Shown here: piece by piece, positions 27,683-37,564 of the stretch | How positions within the stretch are numbered: position 1 is the first letter of the stretch | How the letters are laid out: each line of letters starts with the position of its first letter | Assembly (NCBI GenBank): GCA_025141675.1 | Contig: CP081161.1 | Location: forward strand, 2,578,001 to 2,642,000 | Source: Rhodobacteraceae bacterium S2214 | GTDB lineage: Bacteria > Pseudomonadota > Alphaproteobacteria > Rhodobacterales > Rhodobacteraceae | DNA length: 64,000 nucleotides | Direction: 5' to 3' | Made by a program: the position numbers and the translations under genes | Notes under the pieces: generated by a model | The model's database searches: none | What the model was told of the DNA's origin: nothing | What the model saw: only the letters and a program-made list of their open reading frames with translations

Positions 27683-29035
27683 ATGAGCACAGCATTGATC
27701 ATTCTTGGCGCGGGCATGGGAACGCGGATGAATTCCGACCTGCCCAAAGTGCTGCACAAAATTGCGGGTGCGCCGATGTTGGTGCACGCAATGAAAGCAG
27801 GTGCATCACTCGAGCCTGAGAAGACAGTGATCGTTGCGGGCCACGGCGCGGAAAAAGTGACAGCCGCCGCAGTCGCGTGGGACCCAGACGTTGCGACGGT
27901 ACTACAGACCGAACAATTGGGCACGGCCCATGCGGTCGCACAGGCCAAAGACGCGCTTGATGGTTTCGACGGTGACGCGCTTGTGTTGTACGGTGACACG
28001 CCGTTTATCCAACCCGAAACGCTGGAATCGATGGCCGCAGCGCGTAGCAGTCATGATGTCGTTGTTCTAGGGTTTGAAGCCGCTGATCCGGGGCGTTACG
28101 GTCGTCTGGTCACTAACGGTGACACGCTGGAACGGATCGTTGAATTCAAAGATGCGACGGATGAGGAACGCGCTATAACGCTTTGTAATAGCGGCGTGAT
28201 CATGGCAAAGTCTGACGTCTTGTTTGATCTGATTTCAAAGGTCGGCAATGACAACGCATCAGAAGAATACTACCTGACCGACATCATCGGCATTGCACGC
28301 GATCAGGGCCTGTCCGCCACGGTCGTTAGCTGCGACGAGGCGGAAACGCTCGGCGTGAATTCACGCGCGGAACTGGCTGGCGCAGAGGCACAATTCCAGA
28401 GCCGCGCTCGCGCCGCCGCGCTTGCGGACGGGATCACCTTGTCCGATCCGGACACGGTCTATTTCGCCCATGACACCGTCATTGGTCGCGACACGATTAT
28501 TGAGCCAAACGTCGTCTTTGGCCCCGATGTGACCATTGAATCCGACACGACAATCCGCGCGTTCAGCCACCTTGAAGGATGTCATGTGTCACGCGGGTCG
28601 ATCATCGGCCCCTACGCCCGTTTGCGCCCCGGCGCAGAGCTGGCCGAAAACACTAAGGTTGGCAATTTCGTCGAAATCAAGAATGCGCAAATCGCGGCGG
28701 GCGCGAAGGTGAATCACCTGTCCTACATCGGTGACGCGACAATCGGCGAAAAAGCAAATATCGGCGCGGGGACAATCACCTGCAATTACGATGGCTTTTT
28801 CAAACATCAGACGACCATTGGGCGCGAGGCGTTTATCGGGTCCAATACGATGCTCGTGGCACCTGTCACTGTCGGCAATGGCGCGATGACGGGCAGCGGG
28901 TCTGTGATTTCCGACGATGTGCCGGATGGCGCGCTTGGGCTTGGCCGTGCGCGGCAAGTGACCAAAGCAGGTTTTGCGACAAAATTATTTGATATGCTGC
29001 GGGCACGTAAGGCCAAGCAGTCGAAAGGACATTAA
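27683..29035 (+). CDS. glmU: Bifunctional GlcN-1-P acetyltransferase / GlcNAc-1-P uridylyltransferase
   Basis: Enzyme of 450 residues that makes UDP-GlcNAc for peptidoglycan and LPS. The N-terminal pyrophosphorylase domain starts with LILGAGMGTRMNSDLPKVLH and has VLYGDTPFI. The C-terminal left-handed beta helix shows hexapeptide repeats (VFGPDVTIESDTTIRAFS..., IGPYARLRPGAEL) and the catalytic His in KVNHLSYIGDATIG. The next gene, glmS, starts 3 bases later and supplies glucosamine-6-phosphate to the same pathway. Confidence 0.97.
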   Translation: MSTALIILGAGMGTRMNSDLPKVLHKIAGAPMLVHAMKAGASLEPEKTVIVAGHGAEKVTAAAVAWDPDVATVLQTEQLGTAHAVAQAKDALDGFDGDALVLYGDTPFIQPETLESMAAARSSHDVVVLGFEAADPGRYGRLVTNGDTLERIVEFKDATDEERAITLCNSGVIMAKSDVLFDLISKVGNDNASEEYYLTDIIGIARDQGLSATVVSCDEAETLGVNSRAELAGAEAQFQSRARAAALADGITLSDPDTVYFAHDTVIGRDTIIEPNVVFGPDVTIESDTTIRAFSHLEGCHVSRGSIIGPYARLRPGAELAENTKVGNFVEIKNAQIAAGAKVNHLSYIGDATIGEKANIGAGTITCNYDGFFKHQTTIGREAFIGSNTMLVAPVTVGNGAMTGSGSVISDDVPDGALGLGRARQVTKAGFATKLFDMLRARKAKQSKGH

Positions 29036-29038
29036 GAC

Positions 29039-30862
29039 ATGTGCGGAATTGTTGGCGTACTAAGCAACCACCAAGCGGCCCCTTTGCTGGTCGACAGCCT
29101 GAAACGGCTCGAATATCGCGGCTACGACAGCGCGGGTATTGCGACCATCAACGACAATAAGCTGGAGCGCCGTCGTGCGCTTGGCAAATTGGTGAACCTG
29201 TCCGACTTGTTGGTCCATGAACCGCTCGCTGGGAAATCCGGTATTGGTCACACGCGTTGGGCAACCCACGGTGTGCCAAGCGTCGGCAACGCACACCCCC
29301 ACCGCGCGGGCGGTGTGGCTGTTGTTCATAACGGCATCATCGAGAATTTCCGTGAATTACGCGAGTTCCTTGCAGAAAAGAACATCGCGTATTCGACCGA
29401 CACGGATACCGAAACCGTAGCGCTGCTGGCCCAATACCACCTCGACGCGGGTCTCGCCCCGCGCGAAGCCGCCGAGAAGACCATCGCGATGTTGGAAGGC
29501 GCTTATGCGCTGTGCTTCTTGTTTGACGGTGAAGACGACCTGCTTGTCGCGGCCCGTAAAGGATCCCCGCTTGCGATTGGACACGGCGACGGCGAAAACT
29601 TTGTCGGCTCTGACGCGATTGCGCTGGCCCCGATGACGAACCAGATCACATACCTTGAAGAAGGTGATTGGGCGATCATCACGCGCAATTCTGTCGAAAT
29701 CCGTGATGAGGCGGGTCAGCAGACAAGCCGCGAGATGAAGATCATCGAAGTCAGCGCCACCAATGTCGACAAAGGTGGCTACAAACACTTTATGGCTAAA
29801 GAGATCGCCGAGCAGCCAACCGTGCTGCAAGGTGCCTTGTCGCATTACATCAACGCAGACGCCAATGCGATCACCCTACCCGACAGCGGTATCGATTTCA
29901 CCAAGATTGAACGCATGACGCTGGTGGCCTGTGGCACGGCCTACTACGCCTGCATGGTTGCGAAATACTGGTTTGAACAGGTCGCCCGTATGCCAGTTGA
30001 AATCGACGTCGCATCCGAGTTCCGCTACCGCGAACCGCCCGTCACCAAGGGCACCGCTGCGTTGTTCGTGTCCCAGTCCGGCGAAACCGCCGACACGTTG
30101 GCCGCGCTGCGGTATATGAAGGGCAAGGCGGACAAGATCATTTCCGTCGTGAACGTCGACACGAGTTCCATCGCGCGCGAAAGCGATCTGGCGCTGCCGA
30201 TTTTGGCAGGCGCAGAGATTGGCGTGGCATCAACCAAAGCGTTTACCTGTCAGCTTACGACGCTTGCCATCTTGGTCATTGAAGCCGCACGCGCACGTGG
30301 CCATTTGACCGACGCGGAAGTTGCGAAAATGCTCGCTGATCTGCGCGGTATTCCGGGCGTGATCAACGCAGCGCTTGGCATCGAAGGCAAATGCCAGACC
30401 GTGGCGCGCCAGCTGGCCGAAGCCCGCGACATTCTGTTCTTGGGACGTGGTGCGATGTATCCGCTTGCACACGAAGGTGCGCTAAAACTGAAAGAAATCA
30501 GCTACATCCATGCAGAAGCTTATGCATCAGGCGAACTGAAGCACGGTCCAATCGCGCTTGTTGACGAAAACGTCCCGATTATCGTCATGGCCCCGCGCGA
30601 CAGCCTGTTCGATAAGACTGTGTCCAACATGCAAGAGGTCATGGCCCGTGGCGGCAAGGTCTTGTTGATCACTGACAAGCAAGGCGAAAAAGAAGCTGGC
30701 GAGGGTGTCTGGGACACGATCATCATGCCCGAAATTGACGCCTTCCTCGCACCAATCCTTTATGCCGTCCCTGCCCAGTTGCTGGCCTACCATACGGCGA
30801 TTGCCAAAGGCACTGATGTTGACCAGCCGCGCAACCTTGCCAAGTCTGTGACCGTCGAATGA
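29039..30862 (+). CDS. glmS: Glutamine-fructose-6-phosphate aminotransferase (isomerizing)
   Basis: Enzyme of 607 residues. The N-terminal glutaminase domain uses Cys2 (MCGIVGVLSNHQ) with RLEYRGYDSAG and HTRWATHG. Two SIS domains bind the sugar phosphate (VACGTAYYA, SQSGETADTLAAL, FLGRGAMYPLAHEGALKLKE), and the C-terminus ends QPRNLAKSVTVE as in the family. No glmS ribozyme-like leader is possible in the 3-base gap. It overlaps the following alkD-like gene by 4 bases. Confidence 0.98.
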   Translation: MCGIVGVLSNHQAAPLLVDSLKRLEYRGYDSAGIATINDNKLERRRALGKLVNLSDLLVHEPLAGKSGIGHTRWATHGVPSVGNAHPHRAGGVAVVHNGIIENFRELREFLAEKNIAYSTDTDTETVALLAQYHLDAGLAPREAAEKTIAMLEGAYALCFLFDGEDDLLVAARKGSPLAIGHGDGENFVGSDAIALAPMTNQITYLEEGDWAIITRNSVEIRDEAGQQTSREMKIIEVSATNVDKGGYKHFMAKEIAEQPTVLQGALSHYINADANAITLPDSGIDFTKIERMTLVACGTAYYACMVAKYWFEQVARMPVEIDVASEFRYREPPVTKGTAALFVSQSGETADTLAALRYMKGKADKIISVVNVDTSSIARESDLALPILAGAEIGVASTKAFTCQLTTLAILVIEAARARGHLTDAEVAKMLADLRGIPGVINAALGIEGKCQTVARQLAEARDILFLGRGAMYPLAHEGALKLKEISYIHAEAYASGELKHGPIALVDENVPIIVMAPRDSLFDKTVSNMQEVMARGGKVLLITDKQGEKEAGEGVWDTIIMPEIDAFLAPILYAVPAQLLAYHTAIAKGTDVDQPRNLAKSVTVE

Positions 30863-31545
30863 ACGTTGATGACGCCATCGCGGCATTGGGCCGCGACGAC
30901 ATCAAAGCCATCGGCATGGCGGCCTATCATAAAGTCGACCGCCCTTACCTTGGCGTGCCGAATCCAGACATCGACGTGCATGTGAAAGCATGGCGCGCCG
31001 AGCTGAGCTTTGAAGACCGTCTGCAATTGGCCCGCGATCTATGGGCCACGAATATCCACGAAGGCATGGTCGCGGGGGCAAAACTGCTGTCCCAAGCGCG
31101 GATCAAGCCGGACGATTCAGACGTATGGAACATCATCACATCGTGGGTGCCGACTTTTGATGCGTGGGCCGTGGCTGATCACGCCTGTATCGCGGGTCAA
31201 AAGCGGTTGGTCGCGGATCCATCACGGCTTGATGAAGTCGAGGCTTGGACAACATCGGACGACAAATGGACGAAACGTGCGGCATTGGTAATGACCTTGC
31301 CTTGGGCTAAGCAAAACCATCCGAAACCGGATGAAGAAGCCGCGCGCGTTCGTATTCTGGGCTGGGCTGCGACCTATGTGGATGACCATGACTGGTTTAT
31401 TCAGAAATCCGTGGCGTGGTGGTTACGCGATCTGTCGAAACACGATGAACCTCGCACACGCGCGTTTCTGGAAGAGTTCGGCGACCGGATGAAACCCTTC
31501 GCACGCAAAGAGGCGGCCAGCAAACTGCCAGCCGCCCCTGCGTAA
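30859..31545 (+). CDS. DNA alkylation repair (AlkD-like) protein
   Basis: HEAT-repeat DNA glycosylase-like protein of 228 residues. It has the family pattern near the start (AIGMAAYHKVDRPYLGVPNP), ELSFEDRLQLARDLWATNIHEG, DAWAVADH and a WKTRAALV-like stretch (DDKWTKRAALVMTL), then FIQKSVAWWLRDLSKHDEPRTRAFLEEF. It would remove 3- or 7-alkylated bases. It overlaps glmS by 4 bases (ATGA), an odd pairing of cell-wall precursor and DNA-repair genes. Confidence 0.88.
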   Translation: MNVDDAIAALGRDDIKAIGMAAYHKVDRPYLGVPNPDIDVHVKAWRAELSFEDRLQLARDLWATNIHEGMVAGAKLLSQARIKPDDSDVWNIITSWVPTFDAWAVADHACIAGQKRLVADPSRLDEVEAWTTSDDKWTKRAALVMTLPWAKQNHPKPDEEAARVRILGWAATYVDDHDWFIQKSVAWWLRDLSKHDEPRTRAFLEEFGDRMKPFARKEAASKLPAAPA

Positions 31546-31559
31546 CCTACGAAATTCAA

Positions 31560-32060
31560 TTAGTTGCGGTAAACCTGTACGTCGATCAACCCTGTCAGCG
31601 GGACGTCAAGCAGACGCATCGCGGCAAGGCTCATCTGGCTGCCTGCTGTCGCGGGGCCGCCTGACGGGCGCAGTTCAAGGTTCACGGATTTGCCAGATGC
31701 CGGGTTTTCGACCCGCCCCGGTGCCAATTCGCTGACAAGACCGGTTTCCATCCAAATCCCCGGCTGCGCGGGTGGTCCAAGCGAAATGTTGGTGATCCCG
31801 AGCGACTGTTCGCCTGCAGGTTCAGCAACCACTGCGACGGCAGCAGCGCGATCTTCGGCAGATGTGGTGTCAAATTCTTCGACCGTGCGCGCCGCAGGTG
31901 GTGGCGGTGGCGGTGGGGTCGGGTCAAGTGTCTCAACCGGTTCAGCCGGCACAACAGCAGCCGCATCGACCACAGGGGCGGCATTGGGTGGGGTTAACTG
32001 CCACGCAGGGTCGGTACAGGCGGCAAGGCACAAAACGGGTAAGGTATAGATCACTTTCAT
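31560..32060 (-). CDS. Proline-rich lipoprotein
   Basis: Protein of 166 residues with a lipobox (MKVIYTLPVLCLAAC). The mature part begins with a Pro/Ala-rich spacer (LDPTPPPPPPPAART), then VEEFDTTSAEDRAAA and a C-terminal domain with LGITNISLGPPAQPGIWMET, and SLAAMRLLDVPLTGLIDVQVYR at the end. The spacer would let the domain reach across the periplasm. Proteins of this plan occur next to moaA in relatives, and I recall that some carry a misleading sugar-dehydratase name; nothing enzymatic is visible. It diverges from moaA. Confidence 0.75.
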   Translation of the reverse strand: MKVIYTLPVLCLAACTDPAWQLTPPNAAPVVDAAAVVPAEPVETLDPTPPPPPPPAARTVEEFDTTSAEDRAAAVAVVAEPAGEQSLGITNISLGPPAQPGIWMETGLVSELAPGRVENPASGKSVNLELRPSGGPATAGSQMSLAAMRLLDVPLTGLIDVQVYRN

Positions 32061-32146
32061 GTGGGTGAGGTTAATCCGGCGAAAATGGTATCGCAAGGAC
32101 CAAAGGCCACCTTGCGCAGGCCTTTGCCGCCCCCTACGGTCACACC

Positions 32147-33151
32147 ATGACACAGCCATTGATCGACCCATTCGCCCGCGCCATTTCTTACCTCCGTGTC
32201 TCTGTGACCGACCGGTGTGATTTCCGCTGCGTTTATTGCATGTCCGAGAACATGACGTTCCTGCCGAAAAAGGATTTGCTGTCGCTCGAAGAACTTGATC
32301 GTTTGTGTTCATCGTTCGTCCGTTTGGGCGTGAAAAAGCTGCGGATTACTGGGGGCGAACCGTTGGTGCGCCGCGATATCATGACCTTCTTCCGGTCGAT
32401 GACCCGGCATCTGGATAGCGGCGCATTGGAAGAACTGACCGTGACGACCAATGGCAGTCAGCTGGAAAAATATGCAGCCGATTTGGCGGCGGCTGGTGTG
32501 AAACGGATCAACGTTTCGCTGGATACGCTGGACGAGCAGAAATTCGCGGACATCACCCGCTGGGGCCGCCTGCCTCAAGTCATTCGCGGCATTGATGCGG
32601 CCCAAAAGGCTGGGCTGCGGGTTAAGATCAACACCGTGGCGCTTGCAGGCTTTAATGAAGACGAATTGTTCACCCTCACCGATTGGTGCGCGAGCCGCGA
32701 CATGGACATCACGTTTATCGAGGTCATGCCGATGGGTGACATCGGTAACGAAGACCGGATCACGCAATATTGGTCGCTGAAAGACCTACGTGCGCGGCTT
32801 GCAAAACGCACCACGCTGACGGACCTGCCGGAAAGCACCGGTGGTCCAGCCCGTTACGTGCGGCTTGACGATACGCAACAAAAGATCGGCTTCATCACCC
32901 CGCTGTCACATAACTTCTGCGAAAGCTGCAACCGTGTGCGGGTGACATGCACGGGCGAAATCTACACATGTCTGGGGCAAGAAGGCCATTCTGACCTACG
33001 GGGCCCACTGCGGTCGAGCGAATCCGATGCGCATCTTGAAGACGCAATCCGGCACGCAATTTCGCTGAAACCCAAAGGGCACGACTTTGACTATTCGCGT
33101 CAAAAGGCCGACGGGCAAGTCAGCCGCCACATGTCACACACTGGCGGCTGA
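32147..33151 (+). CDS. moaA: GTP 3',8-cyclase (molybdenum cofactor synthesis)
   Basis: Radical SAM enzyme of 334 residues. The SAM [4Fe-4S] cysteines are C24, C28 and C31 in CDFRCVYC, and the C-terminal cluster is in [18 protein letters not shown] (about 259-276). The chain ends in the conserved Gly-Gly (SHTGG) that is needed for catalysis in the family. It converts GTP towards cyclic pyranopterin monophosphate. No other moa genes lie in the window. Confidence 0.98.
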   Translation: MTQPLIDPFARAISYLRVSVTDRCDFRCVYCMSENMTFLPKKDLLSLEELDRLCSSFVRLGVKKLRITGGEPLVRRDIMTFFRSMTRHLDSGALEELTVTTNGSQLEKYAADLAAAGVKRINVSLDTLDEQKFADITRWGRLPQVIRGIDAAQKAGLRVKINTVALAGFNEDELFTLTDWCASRDMDITFIEVMPMGDIGNEDRITQYWSLKDLRARLAKRTTLTDLPESTGGPARYVRLDDTQQKIGFITPLSHNFCESCNRVRVTCTGEIYTCLGQEGHSDLRGPLRSSESDAHLEDAIRHAISLKPKGHDFDYSRQKADGQVSRHMSHTGG

Positions 33152-33173
33152 CGGGCTGTACACTTATGAATGA

Positions 33174-33635
33174 TTAGTCGAGACGGTAACGCCGGCCCTC
33201 AGATACAATCGAAAACGATGCCAAATCAGCCGGCGTGCCAGGTGTTTGTGTCACACGGCAAGTCGCGCGTTCACCTTCGAGGCGTGCGGCATGGGCACGG
33301 CTTCCCCGCGATGCAAAGAACGAAATATCGCGCATAAAGGTAGAACCATTGCGCTTGATTGACATGTCGCGCAGTGCTTTGCGCGTCAACTGGTTGTAAA
33401 TATTGCCTCCGCGATAGGCCGTTGCCCCACAGATGGCGATATTGCCGTCAACGATGACTGCCCGCCAGCGCACGATTGTGCCGCCGTTGCTGCTCCACCT
33501 GAATTGCATATGGCCGAAGTTACGATCGACAAGGGTGGTTTGCGCGACTGCAGGAGATGCAAAAGTAAGAGCGCCGAGCACTGATAGAATACCGAAAAAT
33601 TTCAACTTAAGTTTCCTCTTGAAGTTACGGCTCAC
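33174..33635 (-). CDS. Hypothetical secreted protein, 153 residues
   Basis: GTG start at 33635; a basic N-terminus (MSRNFKRKLKLKF) leads into a signal peptide ending near ASPAVAQ. The mature part is small, basic and beta-rich (FGHMQFRWSSNGGTIVRWRAVIVDGN), with two Cys (AICGATAY, ATCRVTQ) that could form a disulfide. No family is recognised. It converges on moaA and is downstream of the M20 gene. No convincing ribosome site. Confidence 0.65.
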   Translation of the reverse strand: MSRNFKRKLKLKFFGILSVLGALTFASPAVAQTTLVDRNFGHMQFRWSSNGGTIVRWRAVIVDGNIAICGATAYRGGNIYNQLTRKALRDMSIKRNGSTFMRDISFFASRGSRAHAARLEGERATCRVTQTPGTPADLASFSIVSEGRRYRLD

Positions 33636-33718
33636 GCAATAGTTGAGCCAAAATCCACTGTCCAGACAAGAGTTAAGCCTTTGACGATATGCCGTTTTGT
33701 AGCGCGCCTTATGTCTAT

Positions 33719-34882
33719 CTAAGCCGCTGGCATCCGCTGTTCAACGATCTCGGCCCACCACGAACAGCCCGCTGGGATGGCTTCGTCGCTGAAGTTGTAG
33801 GCCGCATTATGCACCGCTGCCGTGTCGCCGTTACCGACCAGAATATACGCACCGGGACGTTCTTCGAGCATGTAAGCGAAATCTTCGCCGCCCATGATCA
33901 ACGGGGCCTCATCACACGCACCAGCCACATCGGTGGCAACTTTGGCCGCAAATTCAGTCTGGGCCGCGTGGTTTACCATCGGCGGGTAGCCTTTGTAGTA
34001 GGTGATCTTGGCGGTTGCCCCGTAAGCTTCGCAGGTTGCGTTTACGATCCTATGCAGACGGTCTTCCGCCAAGGCCCGTACTTCGGGCGTCAGCGTGCGG
34101 ATTGTGCCCTTAAGCTGAACGGACTGAGCGATGACGTTGAACGCCTTTGAACTGCTTTCTACTGACGTAACCGACACTACCGCCTGTTCGACAGGATCAG
34201 CATTGCGGCTGACGATGGTTTGCAGGGCCATCACAACTTGGGCGGAAACGACGACGGGATCGATCGTTTCCTGCGGTTTGGCGGCGTGACCGCCCTGCCC
34301 TTCAATCGTGATGTCAAATTGATCGGTCGCTGCAAAAAACGGACCCGGACGGATCGCAAAAGACCCAAGCGGACGGCCCGGCCAGTTGTGCATGCCGTAA
34401 ACTTCTTGGATGCCGAACCGGTCCATCATGCCGTCTTCGCACATCTCGCGACCGCCACCGCCGCCTTCTTCTGCAGGCTGGAAAATCACAACAACTGTGC
34501 CGTCGAAATTACGAGTTTCCGCCAGATATTGCGCGGCCCCCAATAGCATCGCCGTGTGGCCATCGTGACCGCAGGCATGCATCGCGCCATCGGTTTTGGA
34601 GGCATAAGGCAGACCCGTTTCTTCGTGGATCGGCAGCGCATCCATATCGGCACGCAGGCCAATGACCTTGCCCGCCGTATCAGTTTTGCCTTTGATCACG
34701 CCAACAACGCCGGTGCGGCCAATGCCTGTGACCACTTCCTCACACCCAAAAGCCGTAAGTTTTTCGGCAACGATGCCAGCCGTCCGGTGCGTCTCAAACA
34801 GGATTTCCGGATTTTCGTGCAGGTCGCGGCGCCATGCAGTGATATCTGGCAGAAGTTCAGCAAAACGGTTCTTGATTGGCAT
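33719..34882 (-). CDS. M20-family amidohydrolase (hippurate hydrolase / aminoacylase type)
   Basis: Enzyme of 387 residues with the M20D layout: RRDLHENPEILFETHRTA at the N-terminus, LRADMDALPIHEETGLPYAS, metal Cys/His in HACGHDGHTAMLLGAA, the Glu pair in FQPAEEGGGGGREMCEDGMM, and MGGEDFAYMLEERPGAYILVG near the end. Such enzymes release amino acids from N-acyl forms or auxin conjugates; the substrate is unknown. It stands alone, downstream of the DUF3422 gene. Confidence 0.93.
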   Translation of the reverse strand: MPIKNRFAELLPDITAWRRDLHENPEILFETHRTAGIVAEKLTAFGCEEVVTGIGRTGVVGVIKGKTDTAGKVIGLRADMDALPIHEETGLPYASKTDGAMHACGHDGHTAMLLGAAQYLAETRNFDGTVVVIFQPAEEGGGGGREMCEDGMMDRFGIQEVYGMHNWPGRPLGSFAIRPGPFFAATDQFDITIEGQGGHAAKPQETIDPVVVSAQVVMALQTIVSRNADPVEQAVVSVTSVESSSKAFNVIAQSVQLKGTIRTLTPEVRALAEDRLHRIVNATCEAYGATAKITYYKGYPPMVNHAAQTEFAAKVATDVAGACDEAPLIMGGEDFAYMLEERPGAYILVGNGDTAAVHNAAYNFSDEAIPAGCSWWAEIVEQRMPAA

Positions 34883-34959
34883 ATCGGGTCCACCTCTTGG
34901 TTAGCTGCACTCTGCCCAAAGCCTGCGTCAAGGACAAGCGGTCAAACGGCTGTAGTCAG

Positions 34960-34984
34960 CCCCGATTTTTGCGGAAATTCGGGG
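34960..34984 (-). terminator. Hairpin at the end of the DUF3422 gene
   Basis: CCCCGA and TCGGGG arms separated by 13 bases, with partly complementary A/T flanks, directly after the DUF3422 stop. No strong T run follows, so termination strength is uncertain. Confidence 0.35.
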
Positions 34985-36265
34985 TCACTCCATGTGTTTA
35001 CGGATGCGCTGCACCATCAACCAGACGGCAAGCAGAACCAATGGTGTCGCGATGGCCGCCATCACCGCCTTTGGCACGTCATGTGTCTTTTCCAGCGGCC
35101 CCATCACAAAAAGCACCAAGTTCACCGCGTAGTAACTGATCGCGACGACAGACAGTCCTTCGACCGTCTTTTGCAGCCGTAATTGCAGATCAGCACGCTT
35201 GTCCATCGACGTGAGCAATTCTTGGTTCTGGGCAGAGCGTTCCACATCGACCCGCGTCCGCAGCAGGTCGCTTGCGCGTTGCGCCCTGTTGGACATGGCC
35301 TGCAGACGGCCCTGCGTCGAATTCACGGTCCGCATGGCGGGATCAAATCGGCGCATCATGAATTCACCGAAGGTTTGCCGCCCCATAAACCTGTCTTCGC
35401 GCAGCACATCGATGCGTTGGTTCACAATCGTCTCGTAGGCGCCTGTTGCGCCAAACCGGAAAGACGTCTGGGCCACGACATTTTCCAGTTCCGCAGAGAC
35501 CGTCAGCAGGTCCTGTAAGACCTTTTCCGGCTTTGCCTCCGCCCCGCTCATGTCAGCCAAAAGGGCTGTAAGACGCTGATCTATACCACCCATCTTGGGG
35601 CCCATTTCGCGGGTGAGCGCGAGGCCAAGCATTGCCATCGCTTTGTACGTTTCGATCTCGCAGAGGCGTTGCACCACTCGCCCTGTCCGACGTCGGCCCG
35701 TCTCTGGGCGCGCGAAGACCGCGAACCGCATATGTCCGCCCACATCAATGCGGAAATCCCCAGCAACGATCAGCCCATTATCCAACACGCGACTAATCGC
35801 GAGGCTTTCTGGAACAAACCAATCCGCCACTTTGTCGAGGATGCCATCGTCGCCCACAGCCGTTTCGACGCGGATCAAGGCGGATGTGATCCGCACACCC
35901 GGCGCCGTATCGAGCCAATCCTGCGGAAAAACAGCGAAGGTTTCAGCGTCAAACGGGCGTTCGGCGTTGCCGTCACCGAAGATGGTGTAGGTCACGAATT
36001 CTGTATGGCTTTCCCATTTCAGCATGTGCTTGCCGATTTGACCGGAATAATGGGTCGCATCAGGTTGCGGATGCTGCGCGCCGAACCGATCCAACAGGGC
36101 GATCAGATGCGCCCTATCGGCTTCGCGGTCCCGCCCCGCTGCATTTGCCGCAGGTTTCAGCGCGAGATACGCAGCGCGGCTTGGCGATGCCACCGACGGA
36201 AATGGCCGCGCGTGCAGTTCGTTTGCCATTGTGTAGCGCAGCGGGTGATCTTCGAAAGTCGCCAT
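34985..36265 (-). CDS. DUF3422 family membrane protein
   Basis: Protein of 426 residues starting MATFEDHPLRYTMANELHARPFP, the characteristic DUF3422 opening. A long cytoplasmic part includes KWESHTEFVTYTIF and a coiled region (SRVDVERSAQNQELLTSMDKRADLQLRLQKTVEGL). Two TM helices lie at the C-terminus (about 362-382 and 396-416) with a basic tail. The helix pair after a coiled stem resembles CorA-like architecture, though no GMN motif is present. Function unknown. Separated from the decarboxylase gene by a terminator. Confidence 0.9.
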   Translation of the reverse strand: MATFEDHPLRYTMANELHARPFPSVASPSRAAYLALKPAANAAGRDREADRAHLIALLDRFGAQHPQPDATHYSGQIGKHMLKWESHTEFVTYTIFGDGNAERPFDAETFAVFPQDWLDTAPGVRITSALIRVETAVGDDGILDKVADWFVPESLAISRVLDNGLIVAGDFRIDVGGHMRFAVFARPETGRRRTGRVVQRLCEIETYKAMAMLGLALTREMGPKMGGIDQRLTALLADMSGAEAKPEKVLQDLLTVSAELENVVAQTSFRFGATGAYETIVNQRIDVLREDRFMGRQTFGEFMMRRFDPAMRTVNSTQGRLQAMSNRAQRASDLLRTRVDVERSAQNQELLTSMDKRADLQLRLQKTVEGLSVVAISYYAVNLVLFVMGPLEKTHDVPKAVMAAIATPLVLLAVWLMVQRIRKHME

Positions 36266-36346
36266 TGGGTAAACCTATCCTTGATCCACGCAATCTAACG
36301 CGAATTGACGATAGGTAAAGAAAAAATCGTTCAAAAATAATATGTT

Positions 36347-36377
36347 AGCTGCGTACAATTGTATACTGCACGCAGCT
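36347..36377 (-). terminator. Terminator after ornithine decarboxylase
   Basis: On the minus strand AGCTGCGT, a 15-base loop, ACGCAGCT, then an A/T-rich tail with a TATTATTTTT stretch. It sits about 15 bases after the stop, well placed for transcript end. Confidence 0.6.
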
Positions 36378-36391
36378 TTCGCATATTTGGC

Positions 36392-37564
36392 TTAGATCAC
36401 AACGACATCCAGCGGCGGGAAACCGTTGAAGCAGACGCTTGAATAGGTCGATGTATAAGCGCCCGTGTTGCGGATCAGGACGCGGTCGCCCGACTTCAAG
36501 GTCAGCGGCATCGGCATTGGCCGCTTTTCGTACAGCACGTCAGCACTGTCGCAGCTTGGCCCCGCAAGGATACATGGCCCCATCGGATCCGCGTCGCGTG
36601 CGGTTTCGAACTGGTAGCGGATTGCTTCGCCTTCGGTTTCGGCAAGGCCCGAGAACCGACCAATGTCGAGGTAGACCCAGCGGTGCATGTCGCGTTCGGA
36701 TTTGCGGGACACAAGCATAACTTCGGCGACGATCACGCCTGCCTCTGCGACCATACCACGGCCCGGTTCCGCCATGATGGTTTGCACATTGCCGAAACGC
36801 GCTGTGACCTGTTCCATCACGCGCGATGCGTAGGATGTCGGCGCTTCGATCGCTTCGCCATAGAAGGCCGGAAAACCGCCACCGATGTTGAGCAACGTCA
36901 GCGCGTGCCCCGCATCAACAGCCGCGTGCCAGATTGCGGACATCGCATCCAAAGACGGGGCCCACATTTCTGCTTTGCGTGTTTGTGATCCGACGTGGAA
37001 GGAAAAACCAATTGGGTTCAAACCAAGGTTTTTGGCCATGTCCAGCAAGCGCAACGCAGTGTCACGGTCGCAGCCGAATTTGCGCGACAGCGGCCAGTCC
37101 GCTTCAGAAGTTTCGACAATCAAGCGAATGTAGACAGACGCGCCGGGCGCATGTTCGGCAATCTTTTCCAGTTCTTCGTCGGCGTCGGCGGCAAACAGGC
37201 GGATACCTTCGCTATGCGCCCACGCGATGTCGGACGCACGTTTAATGGTGTTCCCGAAAGAGATTTCAGACGGTGACGCCCCTTCTTCCAGACACAGTTT
37301 GATTTCAGCTTTGGATGCCGCATCGAAGTGCGACCCAAGATCAACCAAACGCGCGATGACTTCGCGGGCGGGGTTGGCTTTGACGGCGTAGTGAATGTCG
37401 GCACGGCCCAAACCCGCTTTCAACGCGCGGTACTGCCCCGCGACGCGGTCCAGATCGACCACCAATGTCGGGCGATCAAACGTCCGGCGGGCAACAAATG
37501 CATCCAGTTTTGAAAGGGAATCGACAGCAGAAGACGCCACAGCGGGCGCAAAGTGATAAGTCAT
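36392..37564 (-). CDS. Type III PLP-dependent ornithine/lysine-type decarboxylase
   Basis: Alanine-racemase-fold decarboxylase of 390 residues. The PLP lysine is K62 in YAVKANP; the phosphate-binding Gly-rich loop is LLNIGGGFPAFYGE and the EPGRG motif is IMAEPGRGMVAEAG. The dimer-partner Cys is about C338 in GPSCDSADVL, with the second Asp. It would form putrescine from ornithine (or cadaverine from lysine). A 266-base leader precedes it, and GGAG lies 8 bases before the ATG. A terminator follows. Confidence 0.95.
   Translation of the reverse strand: MTYHFAPAVASSAVDSLSKLDAFVARRTFDRPTLVVDLDRVAGQYRALKAGLGRADIHYAVKANPAREVIARLVDLGSHFDAASKAEIKLCLEEGASPSEISFGNTIKRASDIAWAHSEGIRLFAADADEELEKIAEHAPGASVYIRLIVETSEADWPLSRKFGCDRDTALRLLDMAKNLGLNPIGFSFHVGSQTRKAEMWAPSLDAMSAIWHAAVDAGHALTLLNIGGGFPAFYGEAIEAPTSYASRVMEQVTARFGNVQTIMAEPGRGMVAEAGVIVAEVMLVSRKSERDMHRWVYLDIGRFSGLAETEGEAIRYQFETARDADPMGPCILAGPSCDSADVLYEKRPMPMPLTLKSGDRVLIRNTGAYTSTYSSVCFNGFPPLDVVVI

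Noticed and set aside
27566..29038. glmS ribozyme
   Set aside because: glmS starts 3 bases after glmU, so there is no room for the ribozyme, which is also restricted mainly to Firmicutes.
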